A stretch of 5,682 bases of DNA from Clostridia bacterium (GTDB taxonomy: Bacteria > Bacillota > Clostridia > Christensenellales > Aristaeellaceae). Shown piece after piece: positions 5,628 to 5,682 of this stretch. Below the pieces are notes generated by a model. That model was not told where the DNA came from, did not search any database, and worked only from the letters and a program-made list of their open reading frames with translations. The stretch's first letter is position 1. Each line of letters starts with the position of its first letter. Location of the stretch: positions 1-5,682 of the forward strand of contig JAEDGL010000154.1 in the NCBI GenBank assembly GCA_016297535.1, in the 5' to 3' direction. Position numbers and translations under genes: made by a program.

Positions 5628-5682
5628 ACAGCGTGTCGAAAAAGCTCGCTTCGCGATCTTTTCCGACAGAAACTGGCGGAAA
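5628..5682 (-). repeat. 55-bp terminal inverted repeat, right copy, with internal hairpin
   Basis: This is an exact inverted copy of 2-56. The internal palindrome occupies 5634-5668. On the minus strand the element is followed after 2 nt by the terminator hairpin at 5625-5602, the same order as at the left end (repeat, then hairpin, then T7-AT). The two terminator stems differ in sequence, so only the 55-bp element is shared. The match reaches the last base of the window, so the full element may be longer. Confidence 0.9.

Noticed and set aside
2..5682. Composite transposon or insertion sequence bounded by the 55-bp repeats
   Set aside because: There is no transposase, integrase or resolvase, no visible target duplication, and the cargo is core sporulation genes, so a mobile element is not supported. 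A dispersed repeat or contig-edge effect is simpler.
1..5682. CRISPR array, tRNA, rRNA, riboswitch or defence system
   Set aside because: I see no regularly spaced repeats, cloverleaf, rRNA segment or known riboswitch core; all larger stretches are covered by the five genes.

Overview
The window is GC-rich and compact. All five convincing genes are on the minus strand, so transcription runs from right to left. The organism is very probably a spore-forming member of the Firmicutes, most likely a Clostridia-type bacterium. The evidence is a gpr-spoIIP pair (spore protease and engulfment hydrolase), strong GGAGG-type ribosome binding sites, and a Gram-positive-style three-gene ABC efflux operon in which the adaptor has a membrane anchor and no lipobox. 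No species can be named from the sequence alone.

Layout in transcription order (right to left). 5628-5682 is one copy of a 55-bp repeat. It is followed at 5592-5625 by a minus-strand terminator that closes an unseen upstream gene. 5470-5591 is the leader of the efflux operon, with a weak candidate promoter and two small inverted repeats. 5469-3868 encodes a membrane-fusion (HlyD/MacA/YknX-like) adaptor of 533 aa, 3852-3151 an ABC ATPase of 233 aa, and 3173-1983 a MacB/YknZ-like permease of 396 aa. These three genes are separated by 15 nt and then overlap by 23 nt, so they form one operon. A perfect 10-bp hairpin at 1946-1968 sits between the efflux operon and the sporulation genes and overlaps a sporulation-type promoter candidate. 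1925-999 encodes the germination protease GPR (308 aa) and 956-84 encodes SpoIIP (290 aa). At the left end a plus-strand terminator (58-86) and the second, inverted copy of the 55-bp repeat (2-56) close the window.

How the genes work together. The adaptor, ATPase and permease form a MacAB/YknXYZ-type exporter that would push a peptide, antibiotic or lipid-like substrate outward; the substrate cannot be read from the sequence. GPR degrades the small acid-soluble proteins that coat spore DNA during germination. SpoIIP degrades septal peptidoglycan with SpoIID and SpoIIM during engulfment. The two functional blocks are adjacent but not obviously related, and the hairpin between them probably limits read-through.

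The most notable points are: (1) perfect 55-bp inverted repeats at the two window ends, each holding a 16-pair hairpin and each followed inward by a different intrinsic terminator; (2) an apparent tandem duplication of the lipoyl/coiled-coil/beta-barrel module inside the adaptor; (3) a GPR that starts almost at its mature N-terminus and has a Tyr where I expect a conserved Asp; (4) a candidate forespore promoter folded into the terminator-like hairpin. I see no convincing wholly new system. The terminal repeats may partly reflect how a metagenomic contig was cut.
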